Below are positions 29,584-40,272 of a stretch of DNA of 64,000 bases, in pieces (position 1 is the stretch's first letter; every line of letters starts with the position of its first letter). The notes beneath the pieces were generated by a model. It was not told where the DNA came from. It was given only the letters and a program-made list of their open reading frames with translations, and ran no database searches. Origin of the DNA: Pseudidiomarina sp. CB1 (GTDB taxonomy: Bacteria; Pseudomonadota; Gammaproteobacteria; Enterobacterales; Alteromonadaceae); contig NZ_JANTPU010000003.1 of NCBI RefSeq assembly GCF_024752025.1, forward strand, positions 1 through 64,000. Reading direction: 5' to 3'. Both the position numbers and the translations under genes were made by a program.

Positions 29584-30264
29584 ATGAATGAGAAGCAAAA
29601 ATACATTTTCTTTGTGTTGCTTGGATTAGCTGGCTTAGCTATTGGCTATCTGCTCGGCGCTGGGCATAACTGGTATTTGATGCAGCGTGTTGCCGAGCTA
29701 GAGGAACGTGAGCTGACACTTTACGAGCAAGCGGAAACAGCCGATTACCAACGTCACATGGCCGAGGTAGAACTGGGCATCGAACAAGCCGCGAGCAAGC
29801 AATTACAACAGGAGCTTGCAGCTTTACAAGACGAAGTTTTAGCACAGAAACGTGAGCTGAGTTTTTACCAGAAGATTATGGCACCAGAGCTGACTGCTGC
29901 CGGTGTTGTGGTGGATGACTTTGAACTCAAACAACTGAGTGACGACAGACATTATCAGTTCCGTTTTGCGGTGTTACAAACGGAGCGGCAGCGAGGATTT
30001 GTAAAGGGGACGCTACACGCCACTGTCGAGGGGCGCGCGGAGGACGACCAGGTCATCACCTTAGACTTATATGAACTCGCCGGACTAAGCGCTGATCAAC
30101 AAAGCTTCACGATGCGTTATTTTAAAGCGCAAACAGGAAGTTTTCGGTTACCCGTTGGGTTTGCCCCCGAACAGGTGCGTATTCGTGTACGTCTCGAGGA
30201 TGGCTCACCACGTGAGCTCGAGCGGGTGTTTTTGTGGAGCGAACTAACGAGGGACAATACTTGA
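29584..30264 (+). CDS. DUF6776 membrane-anchored coiled-coil protein
   Basis: 226 aa from the ATG at 29584. One membrane helix (about residues 7-25) is followed by a coiled coil (about 30-100, rich in Glu, Gln and Leu) and a C-terminal beta-rich domain ending in a WSEL motif. This matches the family now called DUF6776 as I recall it; function is unknown. In-frame GTG 29557 and ATG 29566 are alternative starts. It is divergent from hemJ and lies 55 bases before erpA. Confidence 0.75.
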   Translation: MNEKQKYIFFVLLGLAGLAIGYLLGAGHNWYLMQRVAELEERELTLYEQAETADYQRHMAEVELGIEQAASKQLQQELAALQDEVLAQKRELSFYQKIMAPELTAAGVVVDDFELKQLSDDRHYQFRFAVLQTERQRGFVKGTLHATVEGRAEDDQVITLDLYELAGLSADQQSFTMRYFKAQTGSFRLPVGFAPEQVRIRVRLEDGSPRELERVFLWSELTRDNT

Positions 30265-30319
30265 CCGCTTTAGTCAGGTACGAGAAAATGAACGCCTTAT
30301 AAGTGGAGGTAGTATTCGA

Positions 30320-30667
30320 ATGACTGATGCAGCGCAAGCAATGCCGATTCAATTTACAGAAGCGGCAGCGAATAAAGTAAAAACCCTGATCGCCGACGAG
30401 GAAAACCCGGCGTTGAAGTTGCGTGTGTACGTGACTGGGGGCGGTTGTTCAGGCTTCCAATATGGCTTTACTTTTGACGAGAAAGTAAACCCTGGTGACA
30501 TGGAAATCGAAAAGAACGGTGTCATTCTGGTGGTTGACCCTATGAGTCTTCAGTACTTAGTGGGCGGCACTGTTAACTACGAAGAAGGCCTGCAAGGCGC
30601 ACGTTTCTTCGTTGACAATCCTAATGCGACAACTACTTGTGGTTGTGGCGCTAGCTTCTCTGTATAA
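30320..30667 (+). CDS. erpA: Iron-sulfur cluster insertion protein ErpA
   Basis: 115 aa, an A-type Fe-S carrier. It passes clusters to apo-enzymes, including those of isoprenoid synthesis. The three cluster-binding cysteines are in [11 protein letters not shown] (about residue 43) and the C-terminal [10 protein letters not shown] strong ribosome site (GTGGAGG) precedes the ATG. hemL and erpA are also neighbours of mrcB in E. coli. Confidence 0.96.
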   Translation: MTDAAQAMPIQFTEAAANKVKTLIADEENPALKLRVYVTGGGCSGFQYGFTFDEKVNPGDMEIEKNGVILVVDPMSLQYLVGGTVNYEEGLQGARFFVDNPNATTTCGCGASFSV

Positions 30668-30685
30668 CTCGCAAGCGAGGTCTTC

Positions 30686-31996
30686 ATGAGTTCTTACGCG
30701 GCGCATATTGCGACGGTTCAAGCACGTTTTGACGCAGCACTTGCTGCGACCGATTTTGACTCAGTTCTGGTGTATGCGGGACAACCTCGAGTTGCCTTCC
30801 TCGATGACAATCCCGCACCATTCAAGGTTAATCCTCTCTTCAAATATTGGATCCCAGTAACGGATAGTCCGAAAAGTGCGATTTTTTACACACCTGGCGA
30901 GCGGCCAGTTGTGTTTTTGTTCCAGCCGCGCGATTTCTGGCATGCCGCCGTAAAGATTGAGCCTGCGGAGTGGCAAGATCATGTTGAACTTGTGGTCATT
31001 GATGAGCTTGATAAGTTAACTGCTTATTTGGGTGACAAGCTAAAGGCTACTGCGTTTATTGGTGAAGATTTTGCTGAGCCAGTGAATAGCTGGCCAGTGC
31101 GTGCCCGTAACCCACAGAACTTGATTGATCACTTACATTTTCACCGTGCGTTAAAAACCGCCTGGGAAGTTGAAAACCTGCGTGTTGCCAATGAGCGAGC
31201 AGCGCAAGCGCACTTAGCGGCGAAGGACGCCTTTTTCGCTGGTAAAAGCGAATTGGAAATTCATCATGCCTACCTTGCGGCGATTAACTTTCGTGAAAGT
31301 GAACTGCCTTACAACAGCATTGTAGGGTTGAATGAGCATGGCGCAATCTTGCACTACGATGTCTATGAGACGGCCGCACCGCAAGAAAGTCGCTCATTCC
31401 TGATTGATGCCGGAGCCACCTATCGTGGTTACTGTGCTGATATCACCCGCACATACAGTCGCAGCGAAACCGGCTTCTTCGCCGACTTAGTCAACGCGGT
31501 CGACGCTGCGCAACAAGAATTGTTGAGCGAAATTAAGCCTGGCATTAACTACTATCAGTTACACGTGTCACAACATCTTAAGATCGCGCAAATACTGAGT
31601 GATTTTGAGCTCGTGCGTGGCTCTGCCGAGAGTATTTATGAGCAAGGAATTTCGAGTGCGTTCTTCCCGCACGGCTTAGGCCACTTTATCGGTTTGCAAG
31701 TGCATGATGTTGGCGGCTTCTTGCGTAACGATCGTGGCGATCTCTATGATCGTGATCCGCGTCATCCGTTCTTACGCTTGTTGCGTCCAATAGAAGCAGG
31801 GCAGGTGTTTACCATTGAACCTGGTTTGTATGTGGTTGATCAGTTGCTTGAAGCTTATGCTGATGCCAAGGAGCTGAATTGGCAACGGATTGATGAATTG
31901 CGGCCTTATGGTGGCGTGCGGATTGAAGATAGTATTGTGGTCGGTGAGAACGGCAACAATGAAAATCTTACCCGCGACGCATTTGCCAAGCTTTAA
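30686..31996 (+). CDS. pepQ: Xaa-Pro dipeptidase
   Basis: 436 aa, M24B family. It cleaves dipeptides with proline at the second position and related organophosphate acid anhydrides. The five metal ligands are visible in LIDAGATYRGYCADITRTY, PHGLGHFIGLQVHD, FTIEPGLY and RIEDSIVV (residues about 240-425). It starts 18 bases after erpA and its 3' end overlaps convergent anmK by 4 bases. Confidence 0.95.
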   Translation: MSSYAAHIATVQARFDAALAATDFDSVLVYAGQPRVAFLDDNPAPFKVNPLFKYWIPVTDSPKSAIFYTPGERPVVFLFQPRDFWHAAVKIEPAEWQDHVELVVIDELDKLTAYLGDKLKATAFIGEDFAEPVNSWPVRARNPQNLIDHLHFHRALKTAWEVENLRVANERAAQAHLAAKDAFFAGKSELEIHHAYLAAINFRESELPYNSIVGLNEHGAILHYDVYETAAPQESRSFLIDAGATYRGYCADITRTYSRSETGFFADLVNAVDAAQQELLSEIKPGINYYQLHVSQHLKIAQILSDFELVRGSAESIYEQGISSAFFPHGLGHFIGLQVHDVGGFLRNDRGDLYDRDPRHPFLRLLRPIEAGQVFTIEPGLYVVDQLLEAYADAKELNWQRIDELRPYGGVRIEDSIVVGENGNNENLTRDAFAKL

Positions 31997-33129
31997 GGTA
32001 GATATAATCCGCCTAACACCGTGGCGCGGCTAGCGCCGGTCACGGTGGGTAAATTGCCAGGCTGGCGCAACATATATTGACGTGCCAGCCAGGCAAATGC
32101 CATTGCCTCTAAGTGTTGTGGGTCAACTCCAAGCTCTGCCACTGAATGCCAACTCGCCTGAGGGTAATTGTGGCGTAGACGCTGCATAAGATCCCGATTG
32201 AATGCGCCTCCGCCTGCGACATAAACTTTCTCAATACTATCTACCTGACATTGCTGTAAACCATGCGCCACTGACTGCGCAGTAAATTCCGCCAGGGTAG
32301 CTTGTAAGTCAGCACCATGCCAATGTGGAAGCTGCTCAAGATAATCCTCTAGCCATTGCTGATTAAAATACTCACGTCCGGTACTTTTCGGTGGCGCTTG
32401 CCGAATATACGGGTCTTGCATGAGCTTCTCGAGCAACCTATCGATGACTTTACCGCTGGCGGCATAATCGCCATTACGGTCAAAGGTGGTGGCAGCATCG
32501 GGATGTTGCAATTGAAACCAAAGATCAAGCAAGGTATTGGCAGGACCGGTATCAAAACCCAGCACTTCATTGTTCTGCGCTTGTAATACCGAGATATTGG
32601 CGATACCGCCGAGATTGAGTATGGCAATTGCGTTAGCGCCAGCAGCCTGTTGGCGAAAGAGCGCATCATGAAACGCTGGAACCAGCGGCGCACCTTGGCC
32701 GCCAAGCGCTATATCCTTGCGTCTAAAGTCGGCGACTACCGGAATTCCGGTAAGGGCAGCAAGCGTATTGGGATCGCCTAATTGCACGGTGTAGGGTGAA
32801 ATCGCTTCGGGCATATGGCGCACGGTCTGCCCATGACTGCCAATCGCTTGGATTGCCGATGCCGGATAGCCCGCGACCTGTAGCAACCTGAGCACGAGTT
32901 CCGCTGAGAGCTCGGCGAATTGTCGGTCGGCTAAGGCCAGACGGTGCAGTTCATTATTGCCGGGCTTACATAAGGCAATGAGCTCGCTGCGTAGCGGTTC
33001 ACCAAGTGGTGTATCAATGTGTTGTAGAAGCTTCGGCTGTGTGCCTTGAAAGTCCACCAGCACGGCATCAAGTGCGTCCATGCTGGTGCCTGACATCAGC
33101 CCGATATAGAGTTCCTGCTGCGCTTGCAT
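31993..33129 (-). CDS. anmK: Anhydro-N-acetylmuramic acid kinase
   Basis: 378 aa. It opens and phosphorylates 1,6-anhydro-MurNAc, yielding MurNAc-6-phosphate from recycled peptidoglycan. LYIGLMSGTSMDALDAVLV (about residues 7-25), GSHGQTVRH and LNLGGIANIS are diagnostic. It lies 9 bases downstream of an M23 peptidase gene on the same strand, a common pairing. Confidence 0.96.
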   Translation of the reverse strand: MQAQQELYIGLMSGTSMDALDAVLVDFQGTQPKLLQHIDTPLGEPLRSELIALCKPGNNELHRLALADRQFAELSAELVLRLLQVAGYPASAIQAIGSHGQTVRHMPEAISPYTVQLGDPNTLAALTGIPVVADFRRKDIALGGQGAPLVPAFHDALFRQQAAGANAIAILNLGGIANISVLQAQNNEVLGFDTGPANTLLDLWFQLQHPDAATTFDRNGDYAASGKVIDRLLEKLMQDPYIRQAPPKSTGREYFNQQWLEDYLEQLPHWHGADLQATLAEFTAQSVAHGLQQCQVDSIEKVYVAGGGAFNRDLMQRLRHNYPQASWHSVAELGVDPQHLEAMAFAWLARQYMLRQPGNLPTVTGASRATVLGGLYLP

Positions 33130-33138
33130 ACGACTGTA

Positions 33139-34539
33139 TTAGCGCATGGCTAGCTGAACGCGTTTTTGGTCAGCCAGCATCGCTAAACGTTGTTCAGCGA
33201 TCTTATTAAACTCAGGTAGCTCTTGCGCGGTGAGCGATTCTGCTTGTGGAAACTTCACGGTACGTGGATTGCGATGCACGCCGTCGACCAAGAATTCGTA
33301 ATGTAAGTGGGCGCCAGTGACGCGACCCGTTGCGCCAACGCGGCCAATAACTTCGCCTTGCTTAACACGATCGCCGCGCTTCACGTGACGCTTGCTCAAG
33401 TGCAAGTACTTGGTCACATAGCGTTCGCCATGCTGGATAAAGACATAATTGCCATTCAAATTGTCATAGGCGCTGGCGATAACTTTACCGGCACCGGAGG
33501 ACATCACCGGTGTACCAACATTCGCTGCGTAATCCGTACCGTTATGCGGACGTACCCGACCCGTCACTGGGTGCAATCGGCGCGGATTAAAGCTCGAGCT
33601 GATGTAAGTGAACTTCACCGGCGAGCGTAAGAATGACTTACGCATGGCTTTACCGTCAGCGGCATAGTATTCGCCATTATTGTGCAAAATTGCCTGATAT
33701 TTGTTGCCTTGGTTGACGAATTCAGCTGCAAGAACCTTGCCATAGCCCGCAAACTCGCCATCGACATATTCTTTCTCGTAAATCACCGAAAATTCGTCGC
33801 CTTTACGTAAGTCGAGAGCAAAGTCGATGTCCCAACCAAAGATGTTGGCGATACTCATAATTTGATTATCGGTCAGGCCTGCGTTGATACCAGCGTTCCA
33901 GAAGTTGGAATCAATTTCAGCGTAGGCAAACGCTTCTTGAATCTGGACTTCTTTGGTCGCGATTTCGCTGACGTAACCTTGTTCAGTCTGGCTGACGATG
34001 AGAGTTTCAATTGGACTAATTTGGAACGCCAACTGAATGAGCTCACCCTCAGGGTCTTTGGCAAAACGCAGGGTGTCGCCAGGATGAATCTTCAGCAAAT
34101 ATTTCTCTGCTTGATCATCTTGCGTGAGTTTATAGAGCTGTTGCGGCGTAAAGCCCATAACATCAAAAATGCGTGCCAAGCTATCACCTGACTTCACTTC
34201 ATAGCCGCTCCAGTGCACACTTGGTTGCACGGGTTCTTCAATAACCACGGTGTCGGCAGCAGTAGTGTCATCAAGCGCGGGCAATTGGCGGCCATCGACA
34301 GCTTGTGCGGCAGGTTTTGCTACGCCGCCTTTCACTTTTACTGGCACCTCAAGGCGCTCACCCAAAATGAGCTGCTTGTCGGCAAGACTTGGATCTGAGG
34401 TATTACGCGACGCTGTCGCTGGCTCTGATGGCAGCAACACAACTGTCAGTGTGGTCAACGCCACAGCGGACAAAAGAATTTGGTGACGGCGGGGCAACTG
34501 TGCGAACAGTCCTGCCATTCGTTGAGTAATGACCTTCAT
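33139..34539 (-). CDS. M23 peptidoglycan endopeptidase with LysM/OapA region
   Basis: 466 aa from the ATG at 34539 (AGGAAG upstream). One N-terminal membrane helix (about 20-38) is followed by a LysM/OapA-type segment (WSGYEVKSGDSLARIF, about residue 135) and an M23 zinc peptidase with HNGTDYAANVGTPV and the HLHYEF motif (about 330-420). The layout is that of MepM, which cuts crosslinks to let the wall grow. It is divergent from tyrS and probably cotranscribed with anmK. Confidence 0.92.
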   Translation of the reverse strand: MKVITQRMAGLFAQLPRRHQILLSAVALTTLTVVLLPSEPATASRNTSDPSLADKQLILGERLEVPVKVKGGVAKPAAQAVDGRQLPALDDTTAADTVVIEEPVQPSVHWSGYEVKSGDSLARIFDVMGFTPQQLYKLTQDDQAEKYLLKIHPGDTLRFAKDPEGELIQLAFQISPIETLIVSQTEQGYVSEIATKEVQIQEAFAYAEIDSNFWNAGINAGLTDNQIMSIANIFGWDIDFALDLRKGDEFSVIYEKEYVDGEFAGYGKVLAAEFVNQGNKYQAILHNNGEYYAADGKAMRKSFLRSPVKFTYISSSFNPRRLHPVTGRVRPHNGTDYAANVGTPVMSSGAGKVIASAYDNLNGNYVFIQHGERYVTKYLHLSKRHVKRGDRVKQGEVIGRVGATGRVTGAHLHYEFLVDGVHRNPRTVKFPQAESLTAQELPEFNKIAEQRLAMLADQKRVQLAMR

Positions 34540-34656
34540 AAACTTCCTGCGGTTAGCGCACTTTATCTTCTTTACGACCACCTAATTTCCATTAGGTTTT
34601 GTTGCAGAATAATACGAAGTGTGACTATTTTCCAGTCGCTTTACCGTTATTTGCGC

Positions 34657-34685
34657 TTAAAACACCGCTTTAAATAGCATACAAT
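34657..34685 (+). promoter_or_regulatory. Possible tyrS promoter
   Basis: TTAAAA (34657-34662) and TACAAT (34680-34685) are 17 bases apart; the -10 box matches five of six consensus bases. The leader would be about 72 bases. No T-box is expected or seen. Confidence 0.45.
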
Positions 34686-34763
34686 GCCCCGTTTAGAGCT
34701 AAATGTTGACCGCATTTTTTGCCCAAGTTGGGGTGATGGTTTTTAATCAGGAGTGAAAAGAGC

Positions 34764-35966
34764 ATGGCAATGTCAGTCGCGGATGCGCTTGCTGAAATCG
34801 CGCGTGGTACCGAAGAAATTCTGCTAACAGAAGAACTTAAAGAAAAGCTCGAGCAGGGTAAGCCGCTGGTGATCAAAGCCGGATTTGATCCAACTGCACC
34901 TGATTTGCATCTAGGTCATACGGTACTCATCAATAAATTACGCCTGTTCCAAGACTTCGGCCACAAAGTTGTTTTTCTGATCGGCGATTTTACTGGCATG
35001 ATCGGCGATCCAACGGGCAAAAATGTGACCCGTAAGCCGTTATCGCGCGATGACGTGCTCGCCAATGCGCAGACCTACAAAGAACAGGTCTTCAAGATTC
35101 TTGATCCGACCAAAACTGAGGTACGCTTCAATTCTGAATGGATGAGTAAGTTTGGCGCTGACGACATGATTAAACTTGCAGCTCGCCAAACAGTGGCGCG
35201 GATGCTGGAGCGTGATGATTTTAAAAAGCGCTATAATACTGGCCAGCCGATCGCCATTCATGAGTTTTTATACCCTCTCGTGCAAGGCTGGGATTCTGTC
35301 GAGTTAAAAGCCGACGTTGAGATGGGTGGTACTGATCAGCGCTTTAATTTGCTGATGGGGCGTGAACTTCAGAAAGAAGAAGGCCAAAAGCCGCAAACGG
35401 TGATTATGGTTCCATTGCTCGAAGGTCTCGACGGTGTACAAAAAATGTCGAAATCCTTGGGTAACTACGTCGGCATTACCGAGCCTGCTAACGATATGTT
35501 CGGTAAGTTGATGTCGATTTCTGACGAATTAATGTGGCGTTACTACGAGTTGCTAAGCTTCCGTCCGCTTGATGAAATTGCTAGCTTTAAGCAGGCGATC
35601 GCTGACGGTGCTAACCCTCGTGATTACAAAGTTCTGTTAGCCAAAGAAATTATTGCGCGCTTCCATGATGCCGCAGCTGCGGATGCTGCTGAGCAAGACT
35701 TTGTGCAGCGCTTTAGTAAAAATGCGATTCCAGATGATATGCCTGAGCTTGAGTTGGCCAGTGACGACGGTAGTTTGGGCATTTGCAACTTACTGAAAGA
35801 TGCAGGATTGGTGAATTCAACGTCCGATGGCATGCGCATGATTAAACAAAGCGCAGTCAAAATTGACGGTGAGAAAGTTACCGATGCAAAACTACAAGTA
35901 CAGGCAGGAACCACGGCTGTTTATCAGGTTGGTAAACGCAAGTTTGCCCGTGTGACGCTCAACTAG
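34764..35966 (+). CDS. tyrS: Tyrosyl-tRNA synthetase
   Basis: 400 aa. It charges tRNA(Tyr). The class I motif is HLGHT (about residue 50) and the second signature KMSKS is in [12 protein letters not shown] (about residue 230). A C-terminal S4 RNA-binding domain covers about residues 335-400. It is the TyrRS subtype with the longer insertion common in marine gammaproteobacteria. A GGAGTG ribosome site precedes the ATG. The stop overlaps convergent apaH by 4 bases. Confidence 0.96.
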   Translation: MAMSVADALAEIARGTEEILLTEELKEKLEQGKPLVIKAGFDPTAPDLHLGHTVLINKLRLFQDFGHKVVFLIGDFTGMIGDPTGKNVTRKPLSRDDVLANAQTYKEQVFKILDPTKTEVRFNSEWMSKFGADDMIKLAARQTVARMLERDDFKKRYNTGQPIAIHEFLYPLVQGWDSVELKADVEMGGTDQRFNLLMGRELQKEEGQKPQTVIMVPLLEGLDGVQKMSKSLGNYVGITEPANDMFGKLMSISDELMWRYYELLSFRPLDEIASFKQAIADGANPRDYKVLLAKEIIARFHDAAAADAAEQDFVQRFSKNAIPDDMPELELASDDGSLGICNLLKDAGLVNSTSDGMRMIKQSAVKIDGEKVTDAKLQVQAGTTAVYQVGKRKFARVTLN

Positions 35967-36784
35967 TTATTTTCCGCATACCAGCGCTGGCCATCAGGCC
36001 AGCGCAAGAGCGTCATATGCTCACCCCAGACACAACCGGTGTCTAAACCAATTACATCATCACGCTGCGTGTGCCCTTGTAATGCCGCCCAATGCCCGAA
36101 TACCAAGCTAAATTGTTGTGGCTGCCAGTGCGCAAACCAAGGCAATAAGCCTTGTGCCTTGGTGTCGTCGTTCGGCGCTGTTTTTACGGTTAAATTCAAA
36201 CATTGCTGGTGATCAAGAAAACGCATGCGCGTGAACGCGTTAATGATGAAGCGGATGCGTTCTGGTCCGCTTAAATTGGGAGACCAGCAAGCAGGCTCAT
36301 TACCATACATTTTGTTTAACCAAGGGCCGAGTTTTTGCATGCGCCAAGCGCGTTGCAGGCTCTCACTCACTTCGTCAGCGTAGCTTTTCGCTTCGGCGAG
36401 ACTCCACTGGGGGAAGAGGCCCGCGTGGGTCATGACCACATCATCGGCATGTTGCAACAAAGGCTGTTGTACTAAAAAATCTATCCAATGACGTTGTTCT
36501 TCAACGGGTAGTGCAAGAATAGCGTCGAGTTTGTCTTTGGGGTTAGCCTTACGAACTCCGGTAAGTACCGCAAGGAGATTGAGATCATGATTCCCCAAGA
36601 CACACTTCGCGGCACTGCCCAATTCGTGTAGACGCTCTAAACAGGCGAGTGAGTCGGGGCCGCGGGCGACGATATCACCCACACACCAAAGCTCGTCAAA
36701 GCGACGATCAAAGTTGACCGCCGCCAGTAAAGTATCGAGTTGTTTGACGCAACCTTGAAGATCACCAACGAAGTACCGAGCCAT
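35963..36784 (-). CDS. apaH: Bis(5'-nucleosyl)-tetraphosphatase, symmetrical
   Basis: 273 aa. It cleaves Ap4A to two ADP and also removes Np4 caps from RNA. Calcineurin-like metal motifs are visible: FVGDLQGC (residues 5-12), [13 protein letters not shown] and LGNHDLN. It is the last gene of the lptD-surA-pdxA-rsmA-apaG-apaH operon, the same order as in E. coli. Confidence 0.97.
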   Translation of the reverse strand: MARYFVGDLQGCVKQLDTLLAAVNFDRRFDELWCVGDIVARGPDSLACLERLHELGSAAKCVLGNHDLNLLAVLTGVRKANPKDKLDAILALPVEEQRHWIDFLVQQPLLQHADDVVMTHAGLFPQWSLAEAKSYADEVSESLQRAWRMQKLGPWLNKMYGNEPACWSPNLSGPERIRFIINAFTRMRFLDHQQCLNLTVKTAPNDDTKAQGLLPWFAHWQPQQFSLVFGHWAALQGHTQRDDVIGLDTGCVWGEHMTLLRWPDGQRWYAENN

Positions 36785-36796
36785 TGCGTTACCGAA

Positions 36797-37165
36797 TTAG
36801 TGCAAAATATTCGGCACGGCAAGCCGGAACGAAGGGATTTTCGCTTCGAATTTACTGCCGTCTGCATTGACCATGCCGTAATGGCCTTCCATCGTGCCGA
36901 TTGGCGTCGCTAACACCGTACCGCTGGTGTAACTGAAGGATTCGCCGGGTGCGATGTGCGGTTGTTCACCGACCACGCCATCACCAGCAACTCGGGTGAT
37001 TTTGTGGTCCGCATCGGTAATTCGCCAAGCGCGATTCAAGAGCTGGACCGATTGCTCACCTTGGTTGGTGATGGTGATGGTATAGGCAAATACATATTGT
37101 CCTTTGTCCGGATCGGATTGTGCGGCAAGGTAATGGGTCTTAACGTCAATTACTATCGTACTCAT
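36797..37165 (-). CDS. apaG: ApaG protein
   Basis: 122 aa, a single FnIII-like beta-sandwich domain. [31 protein letters not shown] and GTMEGHYGM are the usual blocks. The biochemical role is unsettled. It is coupled to rsmA by a 4-base ATGA overlap and lies 12 bases before apaH. Confidence 0.96.
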   Translation of the reverse strand: MSTIVIDVKTHYLAAQSDPDKGQYVFAYTITITNQGEQSVQLLNRAWRITDADHKITRVAGDGVVGEQPHIAPGESFSYTSGTVLATPIGTMEGHYGMVNADGSKFEAKIPSFRLAVPNILH

Positions 37166-37971
37166 AAGTCTCCTTGCTGTTCGTAATACCAGTTTGCTAA
37201 ACGGCAGTAGTCGGCCACGCTCAAGGTTTCTGGACGTGCGCCAGGATCAATCCCCAGTTGTTCCAATTGCTCGGCTGGAATATGTTGCTTGAGGTTATTA
37301 CGAATCGTTTTACGGCGCTGGTTAAAAGCCACTAAACAGAGTTGCTGTAGGGTTTTGCGGTCGTGGACAGGATGCGGCGGTTCGGTGTACGGAGTTAAAC
37401 GTACGACCGCAGACTCAACCTTAGGCGGCGGGGTAAAAGCGCCTGCTGGCACGGTTAATACAGGTTCCACTGCACAAGCTTGCTGGACTGACACCGATAG
37501 CCGGCCATAGGTCTTACTGCCGGGCGCTGCGGCTAAGCGGTCGACCACTTCTTTTTGCAGCATAAAATGCATGTCTTGAATGCTTTCGAGTTGGTCTAAA
37601 AGATGAAAAATGATTGGCGTCGAAATGTTATACGGCAGGTTACCGAACACCCGCAACTTGCGCTCGTCGGTTTGAAACTGCCGAAAATCGGTTTTCAAGG
37701 CATCGCCGCGATAGACCGTCAGTTTCCGTTGTAAGAACGGGTGCTGTTCGAGTCGGTCGGCGAGGTCGCGATCCAGCTCAACCACCGTTAAGTGCTCGAT
37801 GCGCTCGGTTACCGGCTCGGTTAATGCTGCGAGTCCAGGACCAATCTCAACTAACTGTTCATCGTTTTGCGGATTTATGGCATCGACAATGGCGTCAATG
37901 ACCATGGTGTCGTGAAGAAAATTTTGTCCAAAACGTTTTCGGGCGCGATGACCGAGGTGGGTTTTACTCAT
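37162..37971 (-). CDS. rsmA: 16S rRNA dimethyladenosine transferase RsmA (KsgA)
   Basis: 269 aa from the ATG at 37971. It dimethylates A1518 and A1519 of 16S rRNA late in 30S assembly. [10 protein letters not shown], the SAM motif [13 protein letters not shown] and the catalytic NLPYNIS (about residue 113) are intact. The chosen start has GAGAA upstream and lies 10 bases after the pdxA stop; the longer frame from 38058 would run deep into pdxA. Confidence 0.96.
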   Translation of the reverse strand: MSKTHLGHRARKRFGQNFLHDTMVIDAIVDAINPQNDEQLVEIGPGLAALTEPVTERIEHLTVVELDRDLADRLEQHPFLQRKLTVYRGDALKTDFRQFQTDERKLRVFGNLPYNISTPIIFHLLDQLESIQDMHFMLQKEVVDRLAAAPGSKTYGRLSVSVQQACAVEPVLTVPAGAFTPPPKVESAVVRLTPYTEPPHPVHDRKTLQQLCLVAFNQRRKTIRNNLKQHIPAEQLEQLGIDPGARPETLSVADYCRLANWYYEQQGDL

Positions 37972-37981
37972 GTAATTCTCA

Positions 37982-38974
37982 TCAATTCTGTTGCTGCTGT
38001 AGTGCCATGTCGATGGCCGTCTGCAAAGCGTATTGGGCGCTGCCAATCGATATATCACCGCTGCCGGCTTTGTCTAGGGCGGTGCCATGGTCGACTGAAG
38101 TGCGAATAAAGGGTAACCCTAAGGTAATGTTCACCGCGTTACCGAATCCTCGATATTTTAGCACGGGCAGCCCTTGATCATGGTACATCGCGACCACTGC
38201 ATCGGCATTTTTTAAATAGTGAGGCTGAAAAACCGTATCCGCAGGCCACGGGCCGCTTACCTTGATACCCTCTTGCTGTAACGCGTTGAGTGCGGGTGTG
38301 ATGTGCTCTATTTCTTCGCGTCCTAGGTGGCCTTGTTCGCCAGCGTGAGGGTTCAAGCCACAAACTAAAATTTCTGGTTCGGCACAGCCAAATTTGCGTT
38401 GCAAATCGTCATGCACAATGCGCAACACGCGCTCAACGAGAGGGCGTTGAATGGCTTCGGCGACGCGTGTCAACGGTAAGTGCGTGGTGACGAGCGCCAC
38501 GCGCAGACCGGGAGTGGCAAGCATCATTACGACTTGCTCGGTGTCACTTAACTCGGCAAAAAACTCTGTGTGACCGCTAAAGGAGATGCCAGCATCATTA
38601 ATGACGCCTTTGTGGACTGGCCCAGTCATCACTGCGGCAAACTCTTGCGCAAGACAGCCACGGCCAGCATGCTCGAGTAGTTCGACGACGTAGCCGCTGT
38701 TTGCTGGATTAAGCTGTCCGGCAGTAACCGCAACTGCGGTGTCATGTTGCGCAACCACTAAGGTGCCCTGCGGCCATTGTTGTGGCGCACGCTGTGCATC
38801 ATAAGCGACCAATGAAACGGCAAGACCGAGCTGTTGTGCTCGGTCTTGGAGTACTTGCTTGTCGCCCAATACCACCAGTTCGCAGGGCCAAGAATGCTGT
38901 GCTAACAGCACAGCAATGTCGGGACCTATACCGGCGGGTTCACCCGTACTGTAGGCGATGCGCATTAGCGTCAC
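37982..38974 (-). CDS. pdxA: 4-hydroxythreonine-4-phosphate dehydrogenase
   Basis: 330 aa. It oxidises 4-phosphohydroxy-threonine in pyridoxal phosphate synthesis. GEPAGIGPD (about residues 11-19), the metal ligands in [17 protein letters not shown] and [12 protein letters not shown] are clear. The GTG at 38974 has GAGG seven bases before it and overlaps the surA stop; an ATG nine bases later is the alternative. Confidence 0.96.
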   Translation of the reverse strand: MTLMRIAYSTGEPAGIGPDIAVLLAQHSWPCELVVLGDKQVLQDRAQQLGLAVSLVAYDAQRAPQQWPQGTLVVAQHDTAVAVTAGQLNPANSGYVVELLEHAGRGCLAQEFAAVMTGPVHKGVINDAGISFSGHTEFFAELSDTEQVVMMLATPGLRVALVTTHLPLTRVAEAIQRPLVERVLRIVHDDLQRKFGCAEPEILVCGLNPHAGEQGHLGREEIEHITPALNALQQEGIKVSGPWPADTVFQPHYLKNADAVVAMYHDQGLPVLKYRGFGNAVNITLGLPFIRTSVDHGTALDKAGSGDISIGSAQYALQTAIDMALQQQQN

Positions 38975-40263
38975 TCAGTGACCTCTTCAATGTAGGCTTG
39001 GTCGCGCATTTCTTGCTGCCAGTTTTCCAGTTCTTCTTGGTATTTACGACGGTACAGCAACTGGTATGCGCGGTTTTCTTTACTTCGCTCGGTGGCATCC
39101 TGTACTCGGCGGTCAAGCACCTCAACAATGTGCCAGCCAAATTGCGAGCGGAATGGTTCGCTGATTTCACCAAGCTCTGCGTTTTCCACAGCTTGCTTAA
39201 AGGCATCATCAAAAACGCTAGGGTCATTCCAGCCTAAGTCACCGCCTTGGCTCGCTGAACCGGTATCGTCAGAGTGCTCGAGTGCTAAGTCGGAAAACTC
39301 CGCTTCACCACTGATAATCTGTTGACGGAACTCGTTTAACTGCTCTTTGGCGCGTTTGTCAGAAAGAATAACCGAAGGGCGCAATAAGATATGGCGTGCC
39401 TTCACTTCTTCAATTTCGACGGTTTCAATACCGCGGGTATCGGCGACTTTAAGAATGTGAAAGCCAACACCACTTTTGATCGGACCAATGAGGTCACCTT
39501 TGCGTTTGTCGCGAACGGCTTCAGCGAAGAGCGTCGGCATGGCGTTAATGTTCATCCAGCCGAGGTCACCGCCTTCTAATGCCCGTGAACCAGCCGAAGA
39601 GCTGATCGCTGTTTCGGCAAAATCGCGGCCATCCCGCAATGATTGCAAAACGTTTTCAGCACGTTCTCGCGCTGTTTGCACTTCGTCACTGCTACTGCCA
39701 TCACGCAGGCCAATAAGAATGTGGCTTAAGCGATACTCAACTTCATTGCTCGACATTTCTTCCATCATGCTGGTTAGGTTGGCAATTTCTTGTGGGGAAA
39801 TGTAAACCCGATCGCGAACCGCATTACGCTGTAATTCACCAATGATCATCTCGCGTCGAATGGATTCGCGATAACCTTGCCACGTTGAACCAAGGCCGGT
39901 GATTTCGGCACGTAACTCTTCGACGGTGATACCTGCCTCGCGAGCGATGCTAGCAATGGTCTGCTCAAGTTGCGCATCGCTTACTTCGATACCATTGCGG
40001 CGCGCGATTTGGAGTTGAATTTCTTGTAAGACGAGGCGGTCAATTGCTTGCACTCGTAAAACATCATCACTGGGTAATTTAATATCCTGCTCAGCGGCGT
40101 TACGCTTAATTTGCACGAGCATAGTGTCGACTTCGCTTTGAAGAATGACGCCATCGTTAACGATGACGGCAACACGATCGAGCACTTCATTGGCTTGTAA
40201 CGGAATGGTCAAACTTGCGAGGGTAAGCCACGCAATGCTCACTATTTTCAACATCTTAATCAT
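38971..40263 (-). CDS. surA: Periplasmic chaperone and isomerase SurA
   Basis: 430 aa. SurA escorts outer membrane proteins to the BAM complex. A signal peptide ends near LQA-NE (about residue 25). A helical N-terminal chaperone domain and two parvulin domains follow (about residues 170-270 and 280-380; GGDLGWMN and GGDLGWND mark each). It lies 9 bases after lptD, a major SurA client. Confidence 0.96.
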   Translation of the reverse strand: MIKMLKIVSIAWLTLASLTIPLQANEVLDRVAVIVNDGVILQSEVDTMLVQIKRNAAEQDIKLPSDDVLRVQAIDRLVLQEIQLQIARRNGIEVSDAQLEQTIASIAREAGITVEELRAEITGLGSTWQGYRESIRREMIIGELQRNAVRDRVYISPQEIANLTSMMEEMSSNEVEYRLSHILIGLRDGSSSDEVQTARERAENVLQSLRDGRDFAETAISSSAGSRALEGGDLGWMNINAMPTLFAEAVRDKRKGDLIGPIKSGVGFHILKVADTRGIETVEIEEVKARHILLRPSVILSDKRAKEQLNEFRQQIISGEAEFSDLALEHSDDTGSASQGGDLGWNDPSVFDDAFKQAVENAELGEISEPFRSQFGWHIVEVLDRRVQDATERSKENRAYQLLYRRKYQEELENWQQEMRDQAYIEEVTE

Positions 40264-40272
40264 GAAAACTAC